Source of the DNA: Methanobacteriota archaeon | GTDB taxonomy: Archaea > Thermoplasmatota > Poseidoniia > Poseidoniales > Poseidoniaceae | NCBI GenBank assembly: GCA_002710015.1 | Contig: PAOW01000027.1 | Coordinates: forward strand, 34,081 to 66,267 | DNA: 32,187 bases | Direction: 5' to 3' | Shown here: positions 8,052 through 17,772 of the stretch, in pieces | Position numbering within the stretch: position 1 is the first letter of the stretch | Layout of the letters: the number at the start of each line of letters is the position of its first letter | The notes under the pieces: model-generated | Databases searched by the model: none | Seen by the model: the letters and a program-made list of their open reading frames with translations, nothing else | What the model was told of the DNA's origin: nothing | Position numbers and translations under genes: made by a program

Positions 8052-11000
8052 ATGAAAAAAGCAGTCTTTTTAGTCGCAGTATTTCTCATCTCATTGGCTG
8101 CTCCAATGACCTCCGCAGACGTTACAGAGACGCAATTTCAAGATGGTTCAAGGTCGTACACTCACACCTTTACAGGTACTGGAAACGGATTTGCGGGAAA
8201 CCTTTCCTTCCCTTCAGGTGCCGAGGTAACCGATGCGTCTTTTGACATATCTGGTGAGCCGTCATCAACCTCTTGGGGTAACTTATCAACGAATTCAGAC
8301 TTCGGAGGTGCAGGTTCTGGACAGTGGTCAGGTACACCCCCAGGTTTCGCCTACGGTAGCAGATCAAACATGGACGTTGGAAACGACCAAGTCAAGCTTG
8401 TAGGAAATCCAACAGACAACATAATTGGAATGGACACATCCTCTGACGCAACATCCACTGGAACGATTAACAATACGGGTGGATTCGCTGCAAATGGCGA
8501 TTTAGGTTTTATTGGTTCTACCAGCAAGCAGACACCGTTCTCCCTAACGGGATCAAATTCCAATTACCGCGGATTCATAGTTGCGCATGGAGATGAATAC
8601 CATTCAGCAACTTACTCTGGGACATCTATGTATTCTTCTCCGGTTGTAAAAAGATACAATTCTACATCTGGAGCATTCATTGGGTCCGCAACAATATCTT
8701 CGGGCACATGCTCTTATTCCACGCCCTTGTATTCCGCATATGATGCTACCAGTGATGGAAACGGAAATGTCTGGTCGGTATCCTACAGTTACAGAATTCT
8801 AATCAAGTGGACTGTATCTTCCTCAGGCGACTGGACTTGCCAAGGAACATACACATACTCTAATTCGTATTATCCAGTTGGAGTAGACGTAGATGAGGAT
8901 TCAGGCCGCTTATTCTTGCTAATGTATCATGCATCGTATCCCAACTACAATAGATACCTATACGAAGTGGACCCGACTTCTCCTACTTCGATAAACGGTA
9001 GTTGGTTACTTGGCTCAAGAGAACAGATGGGTTCGTCGAGTACAACTGCTACCGGACTCGTAGTTGACCTTCCAAGAATAACCACAAATGAATATTATTC
9101 TAGTTATGGATACCACAATTACTTCCAGATGAATGGTATATTTGTCGAAGGAATGGGCAAGAAATATTTCACGGGAGGAGGACATTATGGTATGGACCAA
9201 CTTGGTGATAATACGATTGGATTCCAATGTCACTACTACAATTACTGTACCAGCACTAATCGAAACAAAATCATCAGAGAAGGAAGCGGTGCTGTATTTG
9301 ATGATAGAACCCCCACATCTACAACATCAGTGGTAACCAGCAAAACAACATCGCTAACCAGATCAATTTCAGAGATTACAATTTCAGGTATTGTTGGGTA
9401 CATTCCTGCAAACACAAGTATCGAGATTGAAGTCTCAAACGATGGCGGTCAGACGTGGATGAGCGGTATATACAATCAAAAATTGATATTTCCAACATCA
9501 GGTAATAGCATCCAGTGGAAGGCATACCTCAATGGGACCAGCACAGAAAGCCCAGTTTTGGATTTTATCAGCCTAACATATTACATAAGTTACACAAGTA
9601 GTGGATATTTCCAAATTCGTTCAAATTATTACTCAGGAAACGCACCTGTGGCCATAACAGCTTGGTGGAATGCTACCACACCAGCAGGGACAACTCTCAG
9701 GATTGAATTCCAAGATACGTCTACTAAGACTTTTGCTTACAGTGGTGAATCAAAGACAATTTCTATGACCAGTGGTTACATTTACTTCTATGTTAGGATG
9801 TATGGAGGAACAGAAACTCCAGTTTTGGATGACATCAACATTGCTTTACATTCAGACGCACCTGAACAGGTTGGTATCGACATAGGTGGTGACGGTAGTA
9901 ACGAATGGACCAGTCAAGGAGTCTTACTTTCAACAACAACACAAGATGGTCCGGCTTTTATTACTGCATTCAATAGATTGATTCCAGACGAAGGGAATGG
10001 AACAGTGACGATACCCGTTCATGTTACCTCGCAAACAGCAGGCATAGTTGTTCTAGAGAGTTTTAGTATCACTTACAAGATCAATACAGTAAATCTCGAC
10101 ATTACCATACCAGATGGCGAAATATTGCATGAAAGAAATGAGCCTTACGAGGTTGTTACTAGACACATAGTAGGAGATGGCGATAGTAATTACATCCAAT
10201 CTGCATCCTTGTCATTTGCAGCCACACCTGCGTCAAGTGCGCCGATTCTTGAATGGCAGGAGGGGGACATTTTCCCATCACCTAACGACCCTGATGATTG
10301 GATTGAAATTGACCCATCATCTTACTCCATTCTTTCTGGAGGAATTTTGGAAATTCACTGGAAGTTTTTCGTAACATCTAATTTCCCAGACCAAGAAAAT
10401 GTGAAATTTAGAACGACATGTGTGGATACATCAGGAACAAATGGATTTTCTCCATCCTCAATCCAAAGCGACACTAGTTTGCGTGCCAACAATTCATTTG
10501 GATTAGGCTGGTTGAAGGTTAGGGACAACGAGGGAGAGATGACTTCTGAAGATGTTGTCGATGGTAGTTGGGTAGCTGCTGGAGAGACATTACATTTCCA
10601 AGGAGCTATGTGGTTTGCCGATTCAACCGATTCTCCTAAGGATAGTGCTTTTGATATAAGAATCTCACAAAATGGATACGTCGACTCTTCTTGGAGAGAT
10701 ACAAACAACATGAATGGAACATTTTTCATCTCAATTGATATGCCGGAGATAGACGTTGAAAGTGGCTTGACATATGAAATTCAGACCTATAACGAACGAG
10801 ACGCAACAATGGTCCTAGAGTCGAATTCTGACTGGTTTAGAACATACAAAGTTGATGCAACGCCTCCAGAGGCAATCTCTACAACTCCAGAAGAAGATGC
10901 CTATGAAGCAGCGGATTCAACTCAAAAAGTAAGCATAGGAGTCGCAGACGCTGTGGGCGATCCAACCGAACTGACACTCAATTACTGGGTAGAAGCAGAC

Positions 11001-13046
11001 CATGATCTGAATAGGAATGGCGAAGCAGACTCTGACGAATACGCACAAAAGGTTGTAATGAATCGAACCGAGGCAGATTTCAAGACATTTACAACAACAA
11101 TAGACCATTCACGCAATCCAAACTTGGGTAGAGTATCTTATTATTGGGACGGGACAGATAATGCTGGAAATCCGTTACATTACACTACCATGATAGATGA
11201 TCAGATATTTGATTATGAGAGCGGACCTGGTTTCAATCATGACGATGCAACATTCAGGACTAGGAAGGATAGTAAGGCGATATTCACAGGTCTAGATTGG
11301 GCCGGGCATAATGACGGAGCACCGATATATGCGGGAACCGAGCAATCCATTTCTTTGGGCCTAATCGATGCAAACACTGCTATTGATTTCGAATATATAG
11401 ACCTCATATTCGACTTTGAAGGTCCGGATAGGGAGGTAGATCAGCAGAAATTGAGTTATTACGGTGTTAGCGATACTTTCGCAAGTAACTCCCAGTATAT
11501 AGAACTCGCAACTTCTTCGGATATGGTCCAAACAACAAATGACTCAGGAATGCCTCTAATCTTGTTAGACTTTGACTTCATTATTGGATGGGATTGGCCA
11601 GATGAAGATATATCAGATATCGCATTGGAATACAAAGAACGCGGCAGTGAATTCCCAACAAGACATATAATTGCGGAACATACCTTTACTGTCGAAAACG
11701 ATCTTGTTATCGAGGCATCATCTTTCCAAGTAAGCGATATCAGTGAACCTAGAACAGGTCCAGTAGCAGACGGAAGTCGGGTAAGAAATGATGACAGGTT
11801 AGAATTCACTGGAAGAGTTGTTTACGAGGGAAGCAAAATACCTGCTCCAAATGATGCATCTATTGTGATTGAGGTATTTGATGGCGAAACGACATGGTCA
11901 GATGGGTCTTTGACAGACCATGGTGAATACTCAGTTGAAGTGCCTTTATCGCATGCAAAATCACTTCAATCATCCCCAACAAGGACCTGCTTAATTTCTA
12001 TTGATGGAATTCCCGGCTCAGGAGAAGATATGACCGGTCAAACTGTATCAACGACCCTGAGGGTGCAAGTAGATGACACGGCTCCCAGAGTAGTTAGTCG
12101 AACATTACCACTGAATGTAATCGATATCTCGAAAAACAGTGATTTAACCAGAGTCGAAGTTGAGTTTTATGGAACTGAGGATGCTGATTTGACAGGCTCT
12201 TCGCAAGTAGTTCACTGGGTTATGAGGGATGCTAGTAGAACTCTAACCTTAGGAGCTGGTAAGTCTACATTAGGAATGCAACAAGATGGTCAAAATGTAG
12301 TCTGGAGTGGAACTGTTGACCTTACAGATGGTGGAAAAATAACGTTGAGAGAAGGAGACTGGGTTGGATTTTATTTGACAGGTTATGATGCCGCTGGAAA
12401 TGAATTCCCAGTAGTTTCAAATTCCGAGGCAAGCCCTGTTGCAGAGATTGCTACCGATGATACAGATTTCGAAAGGCAATGGGTCAAATTAGGATCTGTT
12501 GGACCGCAATTAAAAATTCAATCAATTACCTTATCAGACGACCACGTTGCACCAGGCCAAGAGGTTGAGATTACGGCTGACATTCTAAATTCTGGTGGGG
12601 AAACAAATAGACAATTCAAAGTCGCATTTTATGCGGGGAACGATATAGTTCCATTCGACTCCCTTACCTTGAATAAAATAGGAGAGGGCCAAGTTCTACC
12701 GGTTTCTGTAACTTGGGTTGCAGAGGAAGGTGTAGACAGGATTCGAGTCAAAGTCGATCCTGATGACGTAGTAGTTGAGGTAAATGACGAGGACAACTCA
12801 GCAGAACATAGAATTGAGATTGTTTATGTTTCATACATGGGTTGGTTTGATTCAGTAAGAGAGCAACCTTTAGTTTGGATATTTTCTATTCTTTCGATTA
12901 TTGTTTTGATAGGGGTAGGAGTCACTGCTAATCGAACAGCAATCAGTCACAATGAAGGTTCTCTGTTTGAAGAAGAATGGGAAGAAGACGGGGAATACGA
13001 AGACGACGACTACGATGACGACGATGATTACGACGATGACTACTGA
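8052..13046 (+). CDS. Large secreted, membrane-anchored surface protein with CARDB-like domain and acidic cytoplasmic tail
   Basis: MKKAVFLVAVFLISLAAPMTSADV signal peptide; repeated beta-rich segments; CARDB-like LKIQSITLSDDHVAPGQEVEITADILNSGGETN...VDPDDVVVEVNDEDNSAEHRIEI; C-terminal TM (PLVWIFSILSIIVLIGVGVTA) and tail EEEWEEDGEYEDDDYDDDDDYDDDY. Track start 8013 (GTG) lies inside the hairpin; ATG 8052 is preferred. Confidence 0.82.
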   Translation: MKKAVFLVAVFLISLAAPMTSADVTETQFQDGSRSYTHTFTGTGNGFAGNLSFPSGAEVTDASFDISGEPSSTSWGNLSTNSDFGGAGSGQWSGTPPGFAYGSRSNMDVGNDQVKLVGNPTDNIIGMDTSSDATSTGTINNTGGFAANGDLGFIGSTSKQTPFSLTGSNSNYRGFIVAHGDEYHSATYSGTSMYSSPVVKRYNSTSGAFIGSATISSGTCSYSTPLYSAYDATSDGNGNVWSVSYSYRILIKWTVSSSGDWTCQGTYTYSNSYYPVGVDVDEDSGRLFLLMYHASYPNYNRYLYEVDPTSPTSINGSWLLGSREQMGSSSTTATGLVVDLPRITTNEYYSSYGYHNYFQMNGIFVEGMGKKYFTGGGHYGMDQLGDNTIGFQCHYYNYCTSTNRNKIIREGSGAVFDDRTPTSTTSVVTSKTTSLTRSISEITISGIVGYIPANTSIEIEVSNDGGQTWMSGIYNQKLIFPTSGNSIQWKAYLNGTSTESPVLDFISLTYYISYTSSGYFQIRSNYYSGNAPVAITAWWNATTPAGTTLRIEFQDTSTKTFAYSGESKTISMTSGYIYFYVRMYGGTETPVLDDINIALHSDAPEQVGIDIGGDGSNEWTSQGVLLSTTTQDGPAFITAFNRLIPDEGNGTVTIPVHVTSQTAGIVVLESFSITYKINTVNLDITIPDGEILHERNEPYEVVTRHIVGDGDSNYIQSASLSFAATPASSAPILEWQEGDIFPSPNDPDDWIEIDPSSYSILSGGILEIHWKFFVTSNFPDQENVKFRTTCVDTSGTNGFSPSSIQSDTSLRANNSFGLGWLKVRDNEGEMTSEDVVDGSWVAAGETLHFQGAMWFADSTDSPKDSAFDIRISQNGYVDSSWRDTNNMNGTFFISIDMPEIDVESGLTYEIQTYNERDATMVLESNSDWFRTYKVDATPPEAISTTPEEDAYEAADSTQKVSIGVADAVGDPTELTLNYWVEADHDLNRNGEADSDEYAQKVVMNRTEADFKTFTTTIDHSRNPNLGRVSYYWDGTDNAGNPLHYTTMIDDQIFDYESGPGFNHDDATFRTRKDSKAIFTGLDWAGHNDGAPIYAGTEQSISLGLIDANTAIDFEYIDLIFDFEGPDREVDQQKLSYYGVSDTFASNSQYIELATSSDMVQTTNDSGMPLILLDFDFIIGWDWPDEDISDIALEYKERGSEFPTRHIIAEHTFTVENDLVIEASSFQVSDISEPRTGPVADGSRVRNDDRLEFTGRVVYEGSKIPAPNDASIVIEVFDGETTWSDGSLTDHGEYSVEVPLSHAKSLQSSPTRTCLISIDGIPGSGEDMTGQTVSTTLRVQVDDTAPRVVSRTLPLNVIDISKNSDLTRVEVEFYGTEDADLTGSSQVVHWVMRDASRTLTLGAGKSTLGMQQDGQNVVWSGTVDLTDGGKITLREGDWVGFYLTGYDAAGNEFPVVSNSEASPVAEIATDDTDFERQWVKLGSVGPQLKIQSITLSDDHVAPGQEVEITADILNSGGETNRQFKVAFYAGNDIVPFDSLTLNKIGEGQVLPVSVTWVAEEGVDRIRVKVDPDDVVVEVNDEDNSAEHRIEIVYVSYMGWFDSVREQPLVWIFSILSIIVLIGVGVTANRTAISHNEGSLFEEEWEEDGEYEDDDYDDDDDYDDDY

Positions 13047-13093
13047 TTCGTCAAATCGTTGCCCTATTGAACCAGTTACTTAGCGGTGAGGTC

Positions 13094-16000
13094 ATGGCCG
13101 AAGGCGTATTCTCCATGCTCTGTCCGAGTTTGCAGTCTGCGCTAGAAGATAGGGGATGGACACCAACTCCTGTCCAAGAGGCGACTCAAGAACAAATCAA
13201 AACCGGTTTTGACAGACTAGTTGTTGCACCAACTGGTTCAGGTAAAACGATGGCCGCTGTTTTACCCCTTCTAGATAGGTGTATCAAAGAAAAGTGGGAT
13301 GGCTTATCAATACTATACATAACACCATTGAGAGCACTAAACAGAGACGTTGATAGGCGACTTGAGGAGATTGCAGCTGCAGTTGGATTGAAGATAGGAC
13401 TTCGACATGGAGATACTCCGCAATCTGAGAGAAACAAGCACGTAAGGTCTCCACCAAATCTTATGATAACAACCCCAGAAACTTTCCAGTTAATGTTCAC
13501 GGGTTCTAAGCTAAGAGAACTTCTCAAAACGGTAAAAGCGGTTGTAATAGATGAAGTGCATGAAATGGCCGCAGGTGAGCGTGGCTGGCAATTATCGATA
13601 GGATTGTCAAGACTGGAAATTTTCAAAGGCTCGAGTATTCAAAAAATTGGACTGTCAGCAACAGTTGGTAATCCAGATCAAGTTGCTAGATGGTTATCGA
13701 AGGATGCGAAACCCATTATTGCGGTCGCCCCGAGGTCTACTGAACTATCAGTAGATGCGATTATCCAAACACCTGAAGACGAGATTGGGTCGCTGGAATT
13801 AGCAATATCCCCTCGTGCACATGCTACATTGAGGGGGCTAGCTGAAATCGTCTCTGAAAAATCACCATGTTTAATCTTCGTAAATTCCAGAAATAGTGCC
13901 GAGACAGTTTCTCAAAGGTTACAAGCCATAGCACCTGATTTGAAATTAGGTGTTCATCATGGCTCCCTAGCAAAGGAAACCAGAACAAAAATGGAGGATG
14001 ATTTACGACAAGGTAATTTGCAGGGGTTGGTTTGCACATCAAGCCTAGAACTAGGTATTGATGTAGGCAGCATAAGGCACGTCGTGCAAATTCGCTCTCC
14101 GCGTTCAGTTGATAGAATGCTGCAAAGAGTGGGTAGAGCAGACCACAGGTTAGGTGGTATCGGTCGTGGTCACCTACTAAGTTGGGAATGCGATGATTTG
14201 TTTGAATCAGCTGTTATTGCTAGGAGAGCCATGAGTGGTGAGATTGAACCAATCGAGTGGAGGGATTCACCCTATTCTGTCGCTGCAAACCAGATTGTGA
14301 TGATGGTTCACAGTCATGGTGCCTTACCGATAGATTTAGTCACAGAATCGATAAACGGTGCTTGCCAATTTGAAAATTGGACAAGAGAGGACACCATCTC
14401 AATTGGTAATGTTCTTGCGGATAGATGGGTTATTCGGTGTGTTTCAGACCCTAGGTCAGTTCCTTGGTATAGATGGCCTCATGATGTTTGGAAGGAGTTG
14501 GTTAGAATCTCCAAAAAACCTCTGCCTGAGCAACCCAGTATCAGAATGGATGAGGAGCCAAGCGAGGACATCGCTAGAATGACATTCGATGTTCCTCCAA
14601 GATTTTGTAAAGGCTGGGTTAGTAAATCCGGTAGAACAAGGCAATGGGTTACTAACCACCTCTCAATGATACCTGATAAGCAATCATACAGGGTAAGGGA
14701 TGCTGTGACACGGCAGAGTCTTGGTAATGTAGACGAGGCATTTGTATTATCTTTGAATGATGGAGGAGAGGATCAAGATGGAAGTCGTAGAAGATTCGTG
14801 ATGGCGGGTAGAACATGGTTAGTTGTAGATGCAGATCCCGAGCAAAATGAGTTGCTTGTCGCTCCAGTTTCAGACCAGGGACATGCCCCACAATGGGTTG
14901 GTGAATTGCCCCCAACTCCTGCTGATGTTGCTAGAGAAGCAGGGCGGTTGCGCAGATTATTTGCCATAGATTTGGGCCTGATGCAAGATGAAACTGTGGA
15001 TACATTAGACCCAGCTGGACTACTTAGTAACAAATCAAAACTCCAAGATTATGAGATAAATGGTGAAGCAAAGGGCATGATTGCTGAAATCATAACAAAC
15101 CACTTTAATTCTACAAATGCAATTCCCAATGACAGGCTAATAACGATTGAAAACAGGTCAGATGCATTAGTGATTAATTCCTGTCACGGTAATAGAATAA
15201 ACGAAGCCTTAGGTCATTATTTGTTAGCTATGTCTAGCACAAAGTCAGGTAAGTGGGGTAGGCTAATTGTTGAATCATCGAGGATTTCTCTACAAGTTGG
15301 TGGAGTTAGGCCTGAAGAAATAATCGAGTGGTTGTGTGAGACCCCTCCAGACGCATTAGAGGGAGTTCTCAGCGTTACCTTGCCAAACTCAAGAGAGGTG
15401 CGGTGGCGTTTTGCGCAAATAGCCAAGATATTCGGAATTCTAAAACACGGTGTTGATCCAAGAAGAATAAACATCCAAGCACTGTTGAAGAAATACCGTG
15501 GTACTCCAGTAATGAAAGAGGTATTGTCGAAATTGTTTCATGAAAGAATGGATACTGCTGGAGCAGCTGACGTAATGCGAGCATTACAATCGGGCCTTAT
15601 TGGATTAGAAGTGACAGCCACAGGCCCTCTTGGAATATCAAGCAGATCTGAGAAGGACCTGCTTTTGCCCAACTTTGACAACCAACAGGTTCGGGCTAGA
15701 TTAGAAGGCCGCCTGATGAACGAAAGAGCTGTTCTTTGTTGTCTGAATTGTAAATCAACCAGGCGATTTAGAGTGGCAAGATATCCAGAAATAAATGATA
15801 TCAATAGGTGTCTGAAGTGTGGTGGAAAAATGTTGGCATGCTCAAGAGAAGGTCTAGAAAAGCAACTTATTCAGTGGGTCAGCGCAGACGATGAGAAGAC
15901 CAGAGATCGGATGATGAAGAATGCACAAGCAGTATCCAACAGAGGAATGGATGCAATTCTAGCTTTGATGGGTAGGGGAATTGGTGAGGTAACTTGTCAA

Positions 16001-16102
16001 AGGCTGATGAGGAAGGTACAGAGAGGAGATAGAGAAGGATTGCTAGAAGCAATTCATGTAGCAGAAATAGAATATGCCAGAACTAGAAGGTTCTGGGGCT
16101 AA
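13094..16102 (+). CDS. lhr: Lhr-like superfamily 2 DEAD/DEAH helicase with C-terminal zinc-binding motif
   Basis: LVVAPTGSGKTMAAVLPLLDR (Walker A), VIDEVHEMAAGERG (DEVH), GLSATVGNPDQVARWL, LQRVGRADHRLGGIGRG (motif VI); C-terminal CLNC...CLKC. ATG 13094 preferred over 13067. Confidence 0.88.
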   Translation: MAEGVFSMLCPSLQSALEDRGWTPTPVQEATQEQIKTGFDRLVVAPTGSGKTMAAVLPLLDRCIKEKWDGLSILYITPLRALNRDVDRRLEEIAAAVGLKIGLRHGDTPQSERNKHVRSPPNLMITTPETFQLMFTGSKLRELLKTVKAVVIDEVHEMAAGERGWQLSIGLSRLEIFKGSSIQKIGLSATVGNPDQVARWLSKDAKPIIAVAPRSTELSVDAIIQTPEDEIGSLELAISPRAHATLRGLAEIVSEKSPCLIFVNSRNSAETVSQRLQAIAPDLKLGVHHGSLAKETRTKMEDDLRQGNLQGLVCTSSLELGIDVGSIRHVVQIRSPRSVDRMLQRVGRADHRLGGIGRGHLLSWECDDLFESAVIARRAMSGEIEPIEWRDSPYSVAANQIVMMVHSHGALPIDLVTESINGACQFENWTREDTISIGNVLADRWVIRCVSDPRSVPWYRWPHDVWKELVRISKKPLPEQPSIRMDEEPSEDIARMTFDVPPRFCKGWVSKSGRTRQWVTNHLSMIPDKQSYRVRDAVTRQSLGNVDEAFVLSLNDGGEDQDGSRRRFVMAGRTWLVVDADPEQNELLVAPVSDQGHAPQWVGELPPTPADVAREAGRLRRLFAIDLGLMQDETVDTLDPAGLLSNKSKLQDYEINGEAKGMIAEIITNHFNSTNAIPNDRLITIENRSDALVINSCHGNRINEALGHYLLAMSSTKSGKWGRLIVESSRISLQVGGVRPEEIIEWLCETPPDALEGVLSVTLPNSREVRWRFAQIAKIFGILKHGVDPRRINIQALLKKYRGTPVMKEVLSKLFHERMDTAGAADVMRALQSGLIGLEVTATGPLGISSRSEKDLLLPNFDNQQVRARLEGRLMNERAVLCCLNCKSTRRFRVARYPEINDINRCLKCGGKMLACSREGLEKQLIQWVSADDEKTRDRMMKNAQAVSNRGMDAILALMGRGIGEVTCQRLMRKVQRGDREGLLEAIHVAEIEYARTRRFWG

Positions 16103-17238
16103 TCAGAATCCAACTCAAGTAGATTAACTCTCTCGGCAGCCTCGACAACATCTCCTTCTTCCCACCAATCGACAGCAATGAAAGTGGGTCTTTTGCCATG
16201 GTCATCAATACATTCCAGTGCCCTTTCAACCATGAAATCGACATCGTTTGCTTCTCCAGCTCGAGTAGGGTCAGACAATCCAGCTTGATTTTTGAGCCAG
16301 TTATTCATATGGAATACAGCTTGGTTAGCATCTCCTCTCAGAACACTACAATCCATTGATGATGTGTCATCATCAGCATAATTTGTAGTCCAACTATGGG
16401 TCAAGAAATCATGGAAATATGGATGATTAGAATCGCTAGACTGCTCCCAAAATACTACCAATCTTTTGTCCATGTTTATCAATTCAATCAGAGTTGGCCA
16501 CTCCTCGTTCATGCCGTGGATATACATCATTTCGCTGAGCCCGACATCATCGAATATCTCTTTCAAGTGGTCTGCCTCAACATGATTTTCAATCAATAGT
16601 GTAACAACATCTCGTTCTTCACTTTGCATCTCAGATTCTAATTTACTAAGCCAGTTTATCGGGTCCACTTGTCCATATGTACAGGGGCTAAAACCTCTGC
16701 TTGAATCACCATGACAAAACCTAACCTGGTTGACATTTTGATCAGCTGTTGTAAGGTAGTGTGTGTCTAACATAAACGCTCTGATACCTGCATTCCATTG
16801 TGCTTGGAACCCTGTTCTGTGATTACTTGCAGGATAGTATATGTTGTCTTCGTGGGTTGAGAAGGCATTGTGAGTTTCAGGGAAGGTCACATCATCATAA
16901 GTCCTGTGACATAAAATCACCAATCCATTGCAAGGGATTGTTTCTAGATACTCACAAGTATCATCATCCTCTGTTGCATTCGAATCGTAATTTTCAGCAT
17001 CACTGTCAGTACATCCTAAAATGGGCTCAGGTTCTTCTTCTTCATACTCACATGATCCATCGTCTTTGGTTGCGTTAGGGTCGTGATTAGTTGCATTTGA
17101 ATCCGTGCAACCCTCTATTACTTTTGGTTCGGAAACCTGTTCCTCAGCCATTCCATCATCGACATCATTTCCATCAAGATTTATGCAGCCCGGTGCGAGC
17201 ATGACTAAAATCACCATGAATAGTGACTGCGCTCGCAT
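16099..17238 (-). CDS. Lipoprotein with eukaryote-like PI-PLC X domain
   Basis: Lipobox MRAQSLFMVILVMLAPGC; two GCTDxxAxNxDxNATxDDxxCEY repeats; TFPETHNAFSTHEDNIY...NHRTGFQAQWNAGIRAFMLDTHYL...FCHGDSS...DVVTLLIENHVEADHLKEIFDDVGLSEMMYIHGMNEEWPTLIELINMDKRLVVFWEQ resembles plant/fungal PI-PLC X domain proteins. Confidence 0.78.
   Translation of the reverse strand: MRAQSLFMVILVMLAPGCINLDGNDVDDGMAEEQVSEPKVIEGCTDSNATNHDPNATKDDGSCEYEEEEPEPILGCTDSDAENYDSNATEDDDTCEYLETIPCNGLVILCHRTYDDVTFPETHNAFSTHEDNIYYPASNHRTGFQAQWNAGIRAFMLDTHYLTTADQNVNQVRFCHGDSSRGFSPCTYGQVDPINWLSKLESEMQSEERDVVTLLIENHVEADHLKEIFDDVGLSEMMYIHGMNEEWPTLIELINMDKRLVVFWEQSSDSNHPYFHDFLTHSWTTNYADDDTSSMDCSVLRGDANQAVFHMNNWLKNQAGLSDPTRAGEANDVDFMVERALECIDDHGKRPTFIAVDWWEEGDVVEAAERVNLLELDSD
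16929..17114 (-). repeat. Two tandem protein-level GCTD..A.N(Y/H)D.NAT.DD..CEY repeats (approximate bounds)
   Basis: IEGCTDSNATNHDPNATKDDGSCEYEEEE followed by ILGCTDSDAENYDSNATEDDDTCEYLET within the lipoprotein N-terminus. Confidence 0.75.
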
Positions 17239-17286
17239 GGTAGCCACTACTAAACCGTAGATTTGAACGCACCGGTTTGTCTAATC

Positions 17287-17736
17287 TCATTCGGGGATAT
17301 CTATTGGTCGGATGTTGATTCCAGCCTCACGAAGCATATCGGTTGAGATTTTGAAATCCTCCTCCCATCTTTGTGGAGGTTTGTTCTTAGTTGAGTATAC
17401 CACTTCTCGAATACCAGCTTGAATTAGGCTTCTAGCGCACCTTGAACAAGGTGGCCAAGTAACAAATGCTGTGCTACCTTTCAAGGAAACTCCAATCCTT
17501 GCAGCATGCATAATTGCGTTTTCCTCGGCATGACAAATCAGCGGGTATTTCTTATCCCTATCATTCAGCCGTCCGTCATTATCTTCAATTCCACGAGGGA
17601 ATCCATTGAATCCAGTCGATCGAATTTCACGGTCTTCACCAACTACTACGCAGCCAACTTTTGTGGAGGGATCCTTGCTCCATCTTGCGATGTGCTCGGC
17701 TAATTCCAGAAATCTGATGTCCCATTTATCGCTCAT
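17287..17736 (-). CDS. dCMP deaminase family protein
   Basis: CHAEENAIMHAARIG...AFVTWPPCSRCARSLIQAGIREVVY zinc deaminase motif (HAE / PCxxC). Confidence 0.88.
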   Translation of the reverse strand: MSDKWDIRFLELAEHIARWSKDPSTKVGCVVVGEDREIRSTGFNGFPRGIEDNDGRLNDRDKKYPLICHAEENAIMHAARIGVSLKGSTAFVTWPPCSRCARSLIQAGIREVVYSTKNKPPQRWEEDFKISTDMLREAGINIRPIDIPE

Positions 17737-17772
17737 CAGACTCCCTCATCTTATCCAAATACTCCTTTGTCA

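Noticed and set aside
10355-10729. 124-aa minus-strand ORF
   Set aside because: Antisense to the large surface protein; no motif, no plausible start signal.
13186-13626. 146-aa minus-strand ORF
   Set aside because: Antisense shadow of the Lhr helicase domain.
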